The notes beneath the pieces were generated by a model, which worked only from the letters and a program-made list of their open reading frames with translations, was not told where the DNA came from and did no database searches. This document shows positions 41,898 to 51,649 of a stretch of 64,000 nucleotides of DNA, piece by piece. Position 1 is the first letter of the stretch; each line of letters begins with the position of its first letter. Made by a program: the position numbers and the translations under genes. Source of the DNA: Paraburkholderia sp. IMGN_8 (lineage in GTDB: Bacteria; Pseudomonadota; Gammaproteobacteria; Burkholderiales; Burkholderiaceae); assembly GCF_038050405.1 (NCBI RefSeq), contig NZ_CP150900.1:310001-374000 (forward strand), written 5' to 3'.

Positions 41898-43160
41898 TTA
41901 CGCCGGCAAGATCGTTTCGCCTGCAAATAGCTGTTTCACCTCTTCGCGAGCGCGAACCAAATGCGCTTGTGTACCATCGACCATCACCTCGGCCGCACGC
42001 GGACGCGTGTTGTAGTTCGAGCTCATCACGAAGCCGTACGCGCCTGCCGAACGAATCGCCAGCAGATCGCCCGGTTCGACCGCGAGCAGACGCTCGCGAC
42101 CCAGCCAGTCGCCGCTTTCGCAAACCGGCCCGACTACGTCGTACACGTGTGCAGGCACTTCGTGCTTAACGACCGCGTCGATTGCGTGATACGCCTCGTA
42201 CATCGCAGGGCGGGCAAGATCGGTCATTGCAGCGTCGACGATGGCGAAATTCTTTTCCGCGCCCGGCTTCAGAAACTCGACGCGGGTGAGCAGCACGCCG
42301 GCATTACCGACGAGCGAACGGCCCGGTTCGAAGTACACCTCGCGGTGGCTGTGACCACGCGCTTCGATGCGATCGAGCATGGTGCGCACGAAGTCGCCGA
42401 TTTCCGGCGGCGTTTCGTCGTCGTAGGTGATGCCGAGACCGCCGCCTACATCGATATGGCGAATTTTCACGCCGTCCTGCTCGATCTGCTCGACCAGTTC
42501 CAGAACTTTATCGATCGCGTCCAGATACGGTGCGACCTCGGTGATCTGCGAGCCGATATGGCAATCGATGCCGACCACGTCGAGATGCGTCATCGCCGCG
42601 GCGGCACGATAGGTGGCGCGCGCATCCTCGAACGCGACGCCGAACTTGTTCGACTTCAGGCCGGTGGAGATATACGGATGCGTTTTGGCATCGACGTCCG
42701 GATTCACGCGCAGCGATACCGGCGCCTTCTTGCCCATTTCCGCGGCAACCGCATTCAGGCGATCCAACTCCGGAATCGATTCGACATTGAAGCACTTGAC
42801 GCCGGCCGCGAGCGCGTCGCGCATTTCGTCGGCGTTCTTGCCGACGCCGGAAAACACGATGTTTTCCGCCTTGCCGCCAGCGGCCAGCACGCGTGCCAGT
42901 TCGCCGCCCGAGACGATGTCGAAGCCGGCGCCGAGGCGCGCGAACACATTCAGCACCGCGAGATTGCTATTCGCCTTGACGGCGACGTGTACGCTCGCGC
43001 GACGGCCGGAGCAAGCACCTGCGTACGCGTTCCACGCTTCGGTGAGCGCGGCGCGCGAATAGACGTACAGCGGCGTGCCGAACTGCTCGGCGAGTGAGAT
43101 GGCGGACACGCCTTCGGCGTGCAACACGCCGTCGACGTAGTCAAATGCAGATCGAGTCAT
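41898..43160 (-). CDS. lysA: diaminopimelate decarboxylase
   Basis: This 420-residue PLP enzyme makes the final step to lysine, decarboxylating meso-diaminopimelate. The PLP lysine is Lys62 in VAVKANSNLAVL. Phosphate and substrate motifs follow: HIGSQI, VGGGLGITY, EPGRSLVGNAG and the catalytic-cysteine segment CESGDWLG. The C-terminal beta domain contains GAYGFVMSSNYNTRPR. It lies nine bases downstream of the lptM-type lipoprotein gene on the same strand, so the two are probably cotranscribed. Confidence 0.97.
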   Translation of the reverse strand: MTRSAFDYVDGVLHAEGVSAISLAEQFGTPLYVYSRAALTEAWNAYAGACSGRRASVHVAVKANSNLAVLNVFARLGAGFDIVSGGELARVLAAGGKAENIVFSGVGKNADEMRDALAAGVKCFNVESIPELDRLNAVAAEMGKKAPVSLRVNPDVDAKTHPYISTGLKSNKFGVAFEDARATYRAAAAMTHLDVVGIDCHIGSQITEVAPYLDAIDKVLELVEQIEQDGVKIRHIDVGGGLGITYDDETPPEIGDFVRTMLDRIEARGHSHREVYFEPGRSLVGNAGVLLTRVEFLKPGAEKNFAIVDAAMTDLARPAMYEAYHAIDAVVKHEVPAHVYDVVGPVCESGDWLGRERLLAVEPGDLLAIRSAGAYGFVMSSNYNTRPRAAEVMVDGTQAHLVRAREEVKQLFAGETILPA

Positions 43161-43169
43161 GCGAAAGTC

Positions 43170-43517
43170 TTATTGAACGGGAGTGACGGCGGAGGCAGGC
43201 AGCGGGGCCGCCGTAGCAGCGGATGCGGCAGACACCGGCGGCGCGGCGAGTTCGCTTTCCGGCGCCAACGAGAGCGGCGTGCCCGAAGTGTCGGGTACGG
43301 TGCCGGCTGCGGAGGCGGTTTCCGCACCGGGTTTCACTTCATCCGGCGACGGCGGTTGTGTGCGATCGATCGGCTTGGCCGGCAGCGGCGGCACGGTTGG
43401 CAGGTAGAGCGAACCGCGTTGCCCGCAGCCGCTGAGTGCGCAACCTGCGAGAATGGCTAAAACCGCTACAATCGCGCGGCCGGGCGCCGCCGCGCGCATC
43501 CGAGATACGACTCGCAT
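43170..43517 (-). CDS. lptM: small LptM-type lipoprotein
   Basis: This 115-residue protein has a lipoprotein signal ending in the lipobox LSGC (about residues 28-31), followed by CGQRGSLYLP, which matches the LptM/YifL family pattern CGxxGxLYxP. The rest is a low-complexity Ala/Pro/Glu-rich tail. In E. coli LptM helps the outer-membrane LPS translocon mature. The location between lysA and a divergent cyaY mirrors the E. coli cyaY-yifL-dapF order. The start may lie at Met7 instead. Confidence 0.8.
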   Translation of the reverse strand: MRVVSRMRAAAPGRAIVAVLAILAGCALSGCGQRGSLYLPTVPPLPAKPIDRTQPPSPDEVKPGAETASAAGTVPDTSGTPLSLAPESELAAPPVSAASAATAAPLPASAVTPVQ

Positions 43518-43552
43518 GACTGTCCCTGAATAAATAATCGATGGAGTTTAGC

Positions 43553-43870
43553 ATGTCCGATAGTGAATACCTGACCCGCGCGGAAGCCGCGCTAGCCGCC
43601 ATCGAACGCGCACTCGACGACACCGATGCCGACATCGAATTCGAGCGCAGCGGCAATGTCCTGACCCTCGAATTCGAGAACCGTTCGAAGATCATCGTCA
43701 ACCTGCAACCGCCGATGAGCGAGATCTGGATTGCCGCGAAAGCGGGCGGTTTTCACTTCCGTTTCATTGACGGCGAGTGGCGCGACACCCGTAGCGGCAC
43801 GGAATTCTTCGCGGCCTTATCGGACTACGCGACGCAGCAGGCCGGCGAGCCGATCCGCTTTGAAGCGTAA
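43553..43870 (+). CDS. cyaY: iron-sulfur assembly protein CyaY (frataxin)
   Basis: This 105-residue frataxin homologue binds iron and tunes Fe-S cluster assembly on IscU/IscS. The acidic helix near residues 9-30 ([18 protein letters not shown]) carries the iron-binding acidic ridge. The beta-sheet region contains [19 protein letters not shown], then [18 protein letters not shown] 43553 ([19 protein letters not shown]) is chosen over the upstream ATG. It is divergent from lptM and followed by a two-way terminator. Confidence 0.93.
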   Translation: MSDSEYLTRAEAALAAIERALDDTDADIEFERSGNVLTLEFENRSKIIVNLQPPMSEIWIAAKAGGFHFRFIDGEWRDTRSGTEFFAALSDYATQQAGEPIRFEA

Positions 43871-43907
43871 ATTTGCAGCGTAAAGTCCGCAACCGATACT
43901 GCAGTTG

Positions 43908-43948
43908 AAAAGAAACCGCCGCGCGTCGAGCGCGGCGGTTTCTTTTTC
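43908..43948. terminator. bidirectional terminator between cyaY and mrcA
   Basis: gaaaccgccgcg pairs perfectly with cgcggcggtttc (12 bp), flanked by A and T tracts. It lies between the ends of the converging genes. Confidence 0.9.
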
Positions 43949-43981
43949 TTCATGTTCTGCGCAGTTCAGACACTACAGGCG

Positions 43982-46384
43982 CTAGTGCCCGCGGAACAAA
44001 TTCATGATGTCCTGCTTTTCCTGCTCGCCGACTTGTTGGGGTGCGGCCTCCGCCGCCGAACCGCTGGCCGCCGCATCGAGCGTAGCCTGGCTCACGCCGA
44101 CTGTCCCTATGAAGCCGTGCCCAGGCGTGAAGTCGTCGAAATACAGTTCCGAACCGATCTCAGTCACGTCGTCCGGCATCGGCATCTTGTATTCCGGCAC
44201 GCCCTTGAGCGCACGCCCCATGTAATCGATCCACACCGGCAATGCCAGGCCACCGCCTGTTTCCTTATCGCCCAGACTGCGCGGATTGTCGTAGCCGATC
44301 CATGCGATGGCCGTCAGCGTGTGCTGATAACCGGCGAACCACGCGTCGCGCGAATCGTTGGTCGTACCCGTCTTGCCGGCGAGATCGGTGCGTTTCAGCA
44401 CATTGGACTTCGCGCCCGTGCCGCGTTGCGCGACGCTTTGCAGCAGGCTGTTCATCACGTATGCATTACGCGGCTCGATCGCATGCGGCGCGCTTTGGGC
44501 GGCGACCAGCGGTTGCGCATGCGCCACCACAATGCCGCGCTGATCGGTGACTTCGGCGATCAGGTACGGGTTGATCCGATAACCGCCGTTGGCGAACACC
44601 GAGAACGCGCCCGCCATCTGCAACGGCGTGACGAGACCCGCGCCGAGCGCCATCGGCAGGTAGGCCGGGTGACGATCCGCATCGAAGCCGAAACGCGTGA
44701 TGTACTGCTGCGCGTATTTGGTGCCGATCTGGTTCAGGATGCGAATTGACACGAGGTTCCGCGACTTCTGCAACGCGGTGCGCATCGTCATCGGACCGTC
44801 GAATCCGCCGCCGTAGTTTTTCGGCTCCCACGCCTGACCGCCGGTTTCAGCGGCGCTGAAAAAGAGCGGCGCGTCGTTGATCACCGTGGCCGGTCCGAGT
44901 CCTTTTTCAAGCGACGCCGAATAGATGAACGGCTTGAAGCTCGAACCCGGCTGACGCCACGCCTGAGTGACGTGGTTGAACTTGTTCTTGTTGAAGTCGA
45001 AGCCGCCGATCAGCGCGCGAATCGCGCCGTCCTGCGGAATCACTGACACGAACGCGCCTTCCACTTGCGGCAATTGCGTGATCGACCAGCTGCCGTCGTC
45101 GCCCTTGACGAGGCGAATGATTGCGCCGGGCCGCAGGCGTTGGTTTGGCTGCGCGCGCGTGCCGAGCGCGAACGCGGCGAAGCGCAGACCGTCGCCCTGA
45201 ATGGTCGCGACGTTGCCGTCGATGAAGGTTGCCTGCACCTGCTTCGGGTTCGCCGCGGTCACCACGGCGGCGATGAGTTCACCGTTGTCGGGATGTTCGA
45301 GCAGTGCGTCGTCGATCGCCTGTTCGCGGTCGTCTGCGTCGGACGGCAAGTCGATGAACGCTTCCGGGCCGCGATAACCGTGGCGCCGTTCATAGTCCAT
45401 CAGACCTTTGCGCAGCGCACGGTAAGCGACGTCCTGGTCGGCCGAGTCGATCGTCGTCACCACGTTCAGGCCGCGTGTGTAGGCCTCTTCGCGATATTGC
45501 GCGTACATCATCTGCCGCACCATTTCCGCGACGTACTCCGCGTGCACGCTGAATTCCTTGCCCGCGCCCTTGACGACGAGCGGCTGTTTGCTTGCCTCGT
45601 CGTACTGCTCCTGGGTGATGTAATGCAGTTCGTACATGCGCTGCAGGATGTACTCCTGCCTCACCTTCGCGCGCTTCGGATTGACGACCGGGTTATAGGC
45701 CGACGGCGCCTTCGGCAGGCCGGCCAGCATCGCCGATTCTGCCAGAGTCAGGTTTTTCAGATCTTTGCCGAAGTACACCCGCGCCGCGCTCGCGAATCCA
45801 TATGCGCGCTGGCCGAGATAGATCTGATTCATGTACACCTCGAGAATCTGATCCTTGGTTAGCTTCGACTCGATCTTGTATGCGAGCAGCATCTCGTAGA
45901 TCTTGCGCGTGTAGGTCTTCTCGCTCGAAAGAAAGAAGTTGCGCGCCACCTGCATCGTGATCGTGCTGGCGCCCTGAGTGGCGTGGCCGTTGGTCAGCGC
46001 GACGAAGCCGGCCCGCGCGATGCCGGTCAGGTCGACGCCGCCGTGATCGTAGAAGCGCGCGTCTTCGATCGCGAGCACAGCCTTCTTCAGGCTATCCGGC
46101 ACGTCCTGGATATGGGCGATGTCACGCCGCTCTTCACCGAATTCGCCGATCAGCACATGGTCGGCCGTATAGATGCGCAGCGGCACCTTGGGCCGGTAGT
46201 CGGTGAGCGCATCGAGCGACGGCAGGTTCGGCGTTGCCACCACCAGCGCATAGCCGAGCACCAGCAGCGCGCACAGAATGCCGGCGACGATCAGACCCAC
46301 AAAGCCAAGGATGAGCTTGAGCCACAACGGGCGTTTGCGCTTCTGCGGCGCGGGCGGCGGGGACGTAGGAGACGTGGATTGCAT
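43982..46384 (-). CDS. mrcA: penicillin-binding protein 1A (bifunctional transglycosylase/transpeptidase)
   Basis: This 800-residue enzyme polymerises and crosslinks peptidoglycan. A short cytoplasmic tail and a membrane helix (about 21-48) lead to the GT51 domain with catalytic Glu107 in EDARFYDHGG and the TITMQVARN motif. An OB-like insertion follows, then the transpeptidase with Ser481-x-x-Lys484 (PGSSFKPF), Ser541-Arg-Asn543 and Lys671-Thr-Gly (KTGTTND). It is transcribed divergently from pilM, the same arrangement seen in many proteobacteria. Confidence 0.97.
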   Translation of the reverse strand: MQSTSPTSPPPAPQKRKRPLWLKLILGFVGLIVAGILCALLVLGYALVVATPNLPSLDALTDYRPKVPLRIYTADHVLIGEFGEERRDIAHIQDVPDSLKKAVLAIEDARFYDHGGVDLTGIARAGFVALTNGHATQGASTITMQVARNFFLSSEKTYTRKIYEMLLAYKIESKLTKDQILEVYMNQIYLGQRAYGFASAARVYFGKDLKNLTLAESAMLAGLPKAPSAYNPVVNPKRAKVRQEYILQRMYELHYITQEQYDEASKQPLVVKGAGKEFSVHAEYVAEMVRQMMYAQYREEAYTRGLNVVTTIDSADQDVAYRALRKGLMDYERRHGYRGPEAFIDLPSDADDREQAIDDALLEHPDNGELIAAVVTAANPKQVQATFIDGNVATIQGDGLRFAAFALGTRAQPNQRLRPGAIIRLVKGDDGSWSITQLPQVEGAFVSVIPQDGAIRALIGGFDFNKNKFNHVTQAWRQPGSSFKPFIYSASLEKGLGPATVINDAPLFFSAAETGGQAWEPKNYGGGFDGPMTMRTALQKSRNLVSIRILNQIGTKYAQQYITRFGFDADRHPAYLPMALGAGLVTPLQMAGAFSVFANGGYRINPYLIAEVTDQRGIVVAHAQPLVAAQSAPHAIEPRNAYVMNSLLQSVAQRGTGAKSNVLKRTDLAGKTGTTNDSRDAWFAGYQHTLTAIAWIGYDNPRSLGDKETGGGLALPVWIDYMGRALKGVPEYKMPMPDDVTEIGSELYFDDFTPGHGFIGTVGVSQATLDAAASGSAAEAAPQQVGEQEKQDIMNLFRGH

Positions 46385-46642
46385 ATGGGCACCAAAAAAC
46401 AGTCCCGCGATTATAGCCGCCTTGCTTTTCAGCTTTCGGCATGCTTACTGACAGTTTTTGACAGGTCTTCGCGCCGCGCAGGAATGACTTCACTGTAGTC
46501 GCTTTGAGGTCATGCAGGGCGCGCGGTATGCAATGTTAGCCATTCGGCTGAGTGTCGCGCGGCGGCGCGGCTACGCACAATTCTTCCTCGCTACTCGCGT
46601 TCGAATGGTTCGTCGCGTGAGTGAGTCTGGAGGGAGGGCGTG
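46385..46642. promoter_or_regulatory. divergent mrcA/pilM control region
   Basis: This 258-base gap holds no gene. On the minus strand a perfect TATAAT (complement of 46410-46415) lies 26 bases before the mrcA ATG, but no good -35 was found at normal spacing. On the plus side the pilM ribosome-binding site ggaggg is at about 46630-46636. No clear pilM promoter was recognised. Confidence 0.45.
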
Positions 46643-47647
46643 ATGACGTTCAAAAGTTCGTGGCTTCAGGGAATGCAACTGGGAGTGGAGCGCTTAGGAG
46701 AGCGCTTCGCGGCGGGGATCGATGTCAGTTCGCAGGCGGTGCGTCTTATCGTGGTGAGTCAGCGTTCGCGCGCAAGCGCCGCGCTGCGCATCGAATACTT
46801 GACGAGCGTGCCGCTTGCGGCCGGCGCGATGGCCGGCACGGAGATCGCCGACCGGCACGCAGTGGCGCGTGCGTTGCGCGACGCCTTCTCGGCCTTGCCG
46901 CGCGTCTGTTCGACGCACGCGTTGCGCTGTGCAATGGCGCTGCCCGCCTCGGCCACCCTGACCACCACGATACCGCTCACGCGGCTCGCTGCGCTCAGCG
47001 GTTGCGCGGAAGACTGCGGGCACGAACTGGCCGAGCTCGAACCGGCGGTGATGAGCGAAGTGGAGCGCATCGCGGGGCTCGAGCGGCATGCCTTGGCTGT
47101 CGACTGGTTTCTCGACGAAGCGCCGTCGTCGATTCGCTCGGTGACGATCGCCGCGACCGCACGGCAGCATCTCGAAGCGCGCATCGAATGCGCGGCCACC
47201 GCGGGCATCTCGCTCACCGCAATCGACGGCGAGCCGCATGCGGCGTTGCGCGCAATGCGTTACGCCGCCAGCCACGATCTCGATCCGCACGAGCCCTATG
47301 TCGCGATCTGGATCGGCGCGGATGGCGTGTACGGGTGGCGCATCGCCGACGACAGCATCGTCGGCGAAATTCGTTATCCGGCGCCGGAGCACTCAGATCT
47401 CGCCGACGCGTTGCGCGATCTCGCCGATGGTCCCGCACTCGACTGCGCATTGTTGAGTGGCGAGGTCGACTTGCTCGACGGCGTAGGTTTTTCGCTTGCG
47501 GATATGGCCGACGTGTTGGGCTGCACGGTGTTGCCGTTCGAGTGCGCAGCGCTTGGCGGCCTCGCGCGGTCGCTAACTGATCCGTTGTTGCACGAGCCGT
47601 CCGGCGCGGTCGCATTCGGCCTCGCGCTGCGCGGCGTGCTCGAATGA
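46643..47647 (+). CDS. pilM: type IV pilus inner-membrane platform protein PilM-like
   Basis: This 334-residue actin-fold protein is of the PilM family, which sits on the cytoplasmic face and links PilN to the pilus machine. The N-terminal actin-like strand is FAAGIDVSSQAVRLIVVSQ. Later segments AIDGEPHAALRAMRYAA and PYVAIWIGADGVYGWRI fit the fold. The sequence is divergent from well-known PilM proteins, so the call rests partly on position: it precedes pilN-pilO-pilQ and is divergent from mrcA. ATG 46643 follows a GTG alternative. It overlaps pilN by four bases. Confidence 0.8.
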   Translation: MTFKSSWLQGMQLGVERLGERFAAGIDVSSQAVRLIVVSQRSRASAALRIEYLTSVPLAAGAMAGTEIADRHAVARALRDAFSALPRVCSTHALRCAMALPASATLTTTIPLTRLAALSGCAEDCGHELAELEPAVMSEVERIAGLERHALAVDWFLDEAPSSIRSVTIAATARQHLEARIECAATAGISLTAIDGEPHAALRAMRYAASHDLDPHEPYVAIWIGADGVYGWRIADDSIVGEIRYPAPEHSDLADALRDLADGPALDCALLSGEVDLLDGVGFSLADMADVLGCTVLPFECAALGGLARSLTDPLLHEPSGAVAFGLALRGVLE

Positions 47648-48363
47648 TGCGAGATCGTTTGCATGCCGATGGTTCAGGCGCGCCGGATTCATCGCGTGGC
47701 ACGCGCCTCGCACGCCCCTGGCTCGGCGGCTTCAATTTGCTGCCCTACCGGCAACGTAACGCGCGGCTTGCGCGGCGGCGCTGTCTGCTCGAATGGACCG
47801 GCGCAGCGCTCGCTGGTTGTGCCACCGTGCTTGCATTGGCCGGATGGCAAGCGTTCGAGCGGACGCGGCTCGATGCGCAGCGTGCGTCGCTCGAACGCTC
47901 GCTCACACAACTGATCGTGCCGCTCGCCGAGCACGCGAAGTTGCTGCGCGTGCAAGACGAGCAGCGCAAAGGCGCTGCGCGTGCAGCGAGCTTGTCCGAA
48001 CCGCTCACGCATCTGCGCGATCTGCTGGATGCGCTGAGTTTCGAACCGGGCGATGGCGTCGTTCTGCAGCAGTTACGTCAGCGCGAGCACGAGACGGAGT
48101 TGCTGGCGACTTCGAGTGGCCATATCGCGTCGGCCGACTGGCTCAAACGCTTGAGCGCGATTCGCGGCGTGAAGGGCGCGGAGGTGAGTGACCTGCGTCG
48201 CTCGGTGCCACGCAGCGGTGCGGTTGCTGCAGCCGGAGAAACCGGCCCGATCGAATTCGGCGCGCGCTTGCGTTGGACCGATCCGCCGCACAAGGTGGCC
48301 CATGCGCCGGTCGCCGCTGCGCAACGTCCGATGCAGTCTGAACAATCAAGAGGTGCGAAATGA
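47644..48363 (+). CDS. pilN: type IV pilus assembly protein PilN-like
   Basis: This 239-residue bitopic inner-membrane protein has the PilN motif FNLLPYRQRNARLARRR (canonical INLLPWRE) at about 31-47, which binds PilM. A membrane helix follows (about 50-68, GAALAGCATVLALAGW), then a coiled-coil and a periplasmic domain. It overlaps pilM (ATGA) and pilO by four bases each, implying tight translational coupling. It is longer than a minimal PilN at the C-terminus, with an Ala/Gln-rich tail. Confidence 0.82.
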   Translation: MMRDRLHADGSGAPDSSRGTRLARPWLGGFNLLPYRQRNARLARRRCLLEWTGAALAGCATVLALAGWQAFERTRLDAQRASLERSLTQLIVPLAEHAKLLRVQDEQRKGAARAASLSEPLTHLRDLLDALSFEPGDGVVLQQLRQREHETELLATSSGHIASADWLKRLSAIRGVKGAEVSDLRRSVPRSGAVAAAGETGPIEFGARLRWTDPPHKVAHAPVAAAQRPMQSEQSRGAK

Positions 48364-49280
48364 GTACAACGTTTGTCGATATGGACGGCGCGGCAGGCGC
48401 GCGGCTATCCCTGTCCCAATGGATGAAGCGCGTGCGTTTGCCGCTCGATGCGTGGAGCCGGCGGCGTCGCTGGGTAGTCGCTTTGCTGATTGCCGCGCTG
48501 GTGGTCGGGCTGGGTGCACATGGCTGGGTTATGGCCGACCTCAGTGGCCTCGGGGCGAGCCAGACAGCATTCGATGCAGCCACGCGGCATCTCGCCGATG
48601 CGCGGCGCGCGCTAACGCAATTACCCGCGCTGCGTCGCGAAGCCGCGAGCGCGCACGCCGCACATTTACCGACGCCATGGACCTCCGCGGACGATGTGCG
48701 TCTCGTGTCCGAGTTGGCCGCGCAAAATAGCGTCGCGTTGCTCGCGGTGGAACCAGGCGCCGCGAGCGGCTCGGGCGCCGAACATATGCGGCCGATACGT
48801 CTCGCCGCGCAGACCGATTTCGTGCATTTGATGTCGTTTCTGCGCGGGCTGTCGGACTTGCCGGTGCTGATCGTCCCCGAGGACGTGACCGTCAAACGGA
48901 ACGGCGCTTTGCTTGCCGTGAGCGCGACGCTGCGCGTGTTCAGCGCGCTGAGACCGGCGGTTTCAAGTGTCTCCGCGGGCGCATTTGCCGACGACAGCCT
49001 CGATACCGATGCCGACGAAGATCTCGTGTTCTACGATCCGTTCTCGCTGCCGCAAATGCTGGCAGGCGGGGACCTGCCCGACGCTTCGCAGTTACGTCTG
49101 GCCGGCTTGCTGCACGATCGCACGCGCGGACTCGCCTTACTCGAAACGCCGGACGGCGCGGCGACTGTCGCGCCGGGGCAGCAGTTCGGCGCTGAGCGCG
49201 TCACGCGGGTCGACGCGCTCAGCATCACGCTGGCAAATGGCGGCGTGGCGCGTACGCTGGCGCTCGCGGACGCATCCTGA
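48360..49280 (+). CDS. pilO: PilO-like protein with C-terminal PilP-like domain (fusion)
   Basis: This 306-residue protein has a membrane helix at about 38-58 (WVVALLIAALVVGLGAHGW), a coiled-coil (65-100) and a ferredoxin-like periplasmic domain to about 195, as in PilO. The rest (about 221-304) looks like PilP: FYDPFSLPQ, then QLRLAGLLHDRTRGLALLET, PDGAATVAPGQQFG and RVTRVDALSITLANGG. Normal PilP is a separate lipoprotein gene between pilO and pilQ; none exists here, since pilQ overlaps this gene by one base. The PilP part lacks a lipobox and would be held by the PilO helix. The PilP resemblance is by pattern, not by search. Confidence 0.72.
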   Translation: MSTTFVDMDGAAGARLSLSQWMKRVRLPLDAWSRRRRWVVALLIAALVVGLGAHGWVMADLSGLGASQTAFDAATRHLADARRALTQLPALRREAASAHAAHLPTPWTSADDVRLVSELAAQNSVALLAVEPGAASGSGAEHMRPIRLAAQTDFVHLMSFLRGLSDLPVLIVPEDVTVKRNGALLAVSATLRVFSALRPAVSSVSAGAFADDSLDTDADEDLVFYDPFSLPQMLAGGDLPDASQLRLAGLLHDRTRGLALLETPDGAATVAPGQQFGAERVTRVDALSITLANGGVARTLALADAS

Positions 49281-50983
49281 TGACGCTTGCGAAACTCATT
49301 CGCCGCACCGTGTGGTGTGTGGGCGCTCGTCTATGCTTCGGCGTCGTCGTTAGCGCAGCGGCCGGTGCCGGAGTCGCGCACGCGTCGGCCCAGCTGCAAC
49401 CGCCACTGCCGCCGTTGTCCGCGAGCATGCCGCTCGACGACGCCATCGCACCGCTCGATGTCCGGTACAACGTACCGCAACTGCCGCGCGGCATTGCCGC
49501 CGAAGTGCCCAATCCGTTTCGCAACGATGTCGCCGATGAGCCGGGAGCAGCGCGCGCGGCGGCAACCGCCGGCAACGACCGCGCAGATGACCCGTTTAGC
49601 AGCACAGACGGCTCGGTGCCGTTGCGACCACAATCCGCTGCCACTCGCGGCGAGGCCACTGGAGCCGCTGGCGCCGCCGGCGCATCCGCACTCGAAGGTC
49701 CGCCGGTGCCGCTGCCCCCGCTGGCGCGCCTGAGCAACGCGCCGCAAAGCCTCGCCGACGGCAAGCTCGCCGTCGACGATAAACCCATCACGCTGAACTT
49801 CCAGCGCGCCGAACTCGGTGCCGTGCTCAACGCGTTCGCCCAATTCACCGGACTGAACATCGTTGCGAGCGAAAGGGTGCGCGGCGCCGTCTCGCTGCGG
49901 CTCGACAAAGTGCCATGGCGCACCGCGTTCGACACCTTGCTCGACGTCAACGGTCTGGCGATGGAGCGCCACGGCAACGTGATCTGGGTCGCGCCGCTCG
50001 CGGATCTCGCCGCGCGCGAGCGGCAGCGCTTCGAAGCGCACGCCCGGGCCGCCGATCTGGAGCCGCTCGCGAGCCGCACCTTCCAGCTGCACTACGCGCG
50101 CGCCGAGGACGTGCGGCACCTGCTGACGGGCGCAGGCAACCAGCGCGTGCTGTCCAAACGCGGTGCCGCGACGGCCGATCCGCGCACCAATCTGCTGTTC
50201 GTCACCGACCTCGAGGGCCGTCTCGCGCAGATCGCCGCGCTGCTCGCCTCCGTCGACCGGCCGACCCGTCAGGTGCTGATCGAGGCACGTATTGTCGAGG
50301 GCGAGCACGGTTTTTCGCGCAATCTGGGTGTGCGTCTGTCAATGGCGGCGGCCAACGCCGACGGCGCTGCCCGAGGCCTCGCCGGCGGCAAGGACGGCAC
50401 CGTCTACGATCTGTCCGCGCGGCCGATTTCCGGGTTCGACGCCGCTACTGCCGGTCTGACGCTGTTCGCGGCGCAAGCTACGCGGCTTCTGAATATCGAG
50501 CTGAGCGCGCTGGAAGCCGAGGGCCGCGGCGAAATCGTGTCGAGCCCGCGGGTCGTGACGGCGGACCGGATGAAAGCGGTCGTCGAGCAGGGCACCGAGC
50601 TGCCGTACCAGGCAAAAGTGGGGCAGGGCGTGTCCGGCGTGCAGTTTCGCCGCGCCACGCTCAAACTGGAGGTCGAGCCGCAAATCATGCCGGACGGCCG
50701 GGTGGTGCTGGACCTCGACGTCGCCAAGGATAGCGTCGGCGAGCAGACCGATGCGGGCCCCGCGATCAACACCAAACACGTGCAAACGCGGGTCGAGGTC
50801 GAGGATGGTGGTACGGTGTCGATCGGCGGCATCTACGCGACCGACGACCGGGACGATGTGACGCGGGTGCCGCTCCTGGGCAAAATACCGGTTTTAGGCG
50901 CGCTTTTTCGTCATCGGGCGCATCGCGACAAGCGCAGCGAACTGGCGGTTTTCATCACGCCGCGCGTCGTTCGGACAAATTAG
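49280..50983 (+). CDS. pilQ: type IV pilus secretin PilQ-like
   Basis: This 567-residue outer-membrane secretin forms the pilus exit pore. After a signal peptide (to about residue 36, GVAHAS) comes a Pro/Ala-rich linker to about 165, then a STN/N0-type domain ([20 protein letters not shown]), an N1 (NolW-type) domain near 265-325 ([15 protein letters not shown]), and the secretin core ending in [17 protein letters not shown] and [10 protein letters not shown]. No AMIN peptidoglycan-binding domains were seen, which makes it shorter than usual PilQ (about 700 aa). It precedes aroK, as is common for pilMNOPQ. Confidence 0.88.
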   Translation: MTLAKLIRRTVWCVGARLCFGVVVSAAAGAGVAHASAQLQPPLPPLSASMPLDDAIAPLDVRYNVPQLPRGIAAEVPNPFRNDVADEPGAARAAATAGNDRADDPFSSTDGSVPLRPQSAATRGEATGAAGAAGASALEGPPVPLPPLARLSNAPQSLADGKLAVDDKPITLNFQRAELGAVLNAFAQFTGLNIVASERVRGAVSLRLDKVPWRTAFDTLLDVNGLAMERHGNVIWVAPLADLAARERQRFEAHARAADLEPLASRTFQLHYARAEDVRHLLTGAGNQRVLSKRGAATADPRTNLLFVTDLEGRLAQIAALLASVDRPTRQVLIEARIVEGEHGFSRNLGVRLSMAAANADGAARGLAGGKDGTVYDLSARPISGFDAATAGLTLFAAQATRLLNIELSALEAEGRGEIVSSPRVVTADRMKAVVEQGTELPYQAKVGQGVSGVQFRRATLKLEVEPQIMPDGRVVLDLDVAKDSVGEQTDAGPAINTKHVQTRVEVEDGGTVSIGGIYATDDRDDVTRVPLLGKIPVLGALFRHRAHRDKRSELAVFITPRVVRTN

Positions 50984-51089
50984 GGGCACGCTGTTGCCGC
51001 TCGGGAGCGGCGGCGCGCAGGCTCGACAAGGCAGCCGCTTTGCCAGTAAGCTGCGGCACGAACCATACCGGATTAGCCAGAGGACACCG

Positions 51090-51641
51090 TTGCAAGCGCG
51101 GGACGCACACGCCAATGTATTTTTTGTAGGGCTCATGGGGGCAGGCAAAACCACCGTGGGCCGGGCCGTTGCGCGCCGGCTGGATCGCCCGTTCTTCGAT
51201 TCCGATCACGAAATCGAGGCGCGCACGGGCGCGCGCATACCCGTGATCTTCGAACTGGAAGGCGAAGCGGGCTTTCGCGACCGCGAAGCGCACGTGATTT
51301 CCGATCTGACCGGGCGCGACAATATCGTGCTCGCAACAGGCGGCGGCGCGATTCTGCGGCCGGAAAACCGTGAAGCGCTGCGAAATCGCGGCGTGGTGAT
51401 CTATCTGCGTGCCAATCCGCACGATCTGTGGCTGCGCACCCGGCGCGACAAAAATCGCCCGCTTTTGCAGACTGAAGACCCGAAAGCACGTCTTGAAGCG
51501 CTCTACGAAGTGCGCGACCCGCTGTACCGCGAATGCGCGCATTTTGTGATCGAAACCGGCCGGCCTTCGGTCAACGGACTCGTCAACATGGTTCTGATGC
51601 AGCTCGAGATGGCCGGCGTCGCCAAACATCCTGCGTCATAA
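51090..51641 (+). CDS. aroK: shikimate kinase
   Basis: This 183-residue enzyme phosphorylates shikimate, step 5 of chorismate synthesis. The Walker A motif is [14 protein letters not shown] near the N-terminus. [17 protein letters not shown] and the shikimate-binding [16 protein letters not shown] follow, and the lid contains [11 protein letters not shown]. The start is TTG 51090 with agagga just upstream; the longer upstream frame lacks similarity. It ends nine bases before aroB. Confidence 0.93.
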   Translation: MQARDAHANVFFVGLMGAGKTTVGRAVARRLDRPFFDSDHEIEARTGARIPVIFELEGEAGFRDREAHVISDLTGRDNIVLATGGGAILRPENREALRNRGVVIYLRANPHDLWLRTRRDKNRPLLQTEDPKARLEALYEVRDPLYRECAHFVIETGRPSVNGLVNMVLMQLEMAGVAKHPAS

Positions 51642-51649
51642 TGGACCGT

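Noticed and set aside
46621..47580. A 319-codon frame overlapping pilM in another phase
   Set aside because: The product is Arg/Ala-rich with no domain, while the pilM frame has the actin-like motif and couples to pilN.
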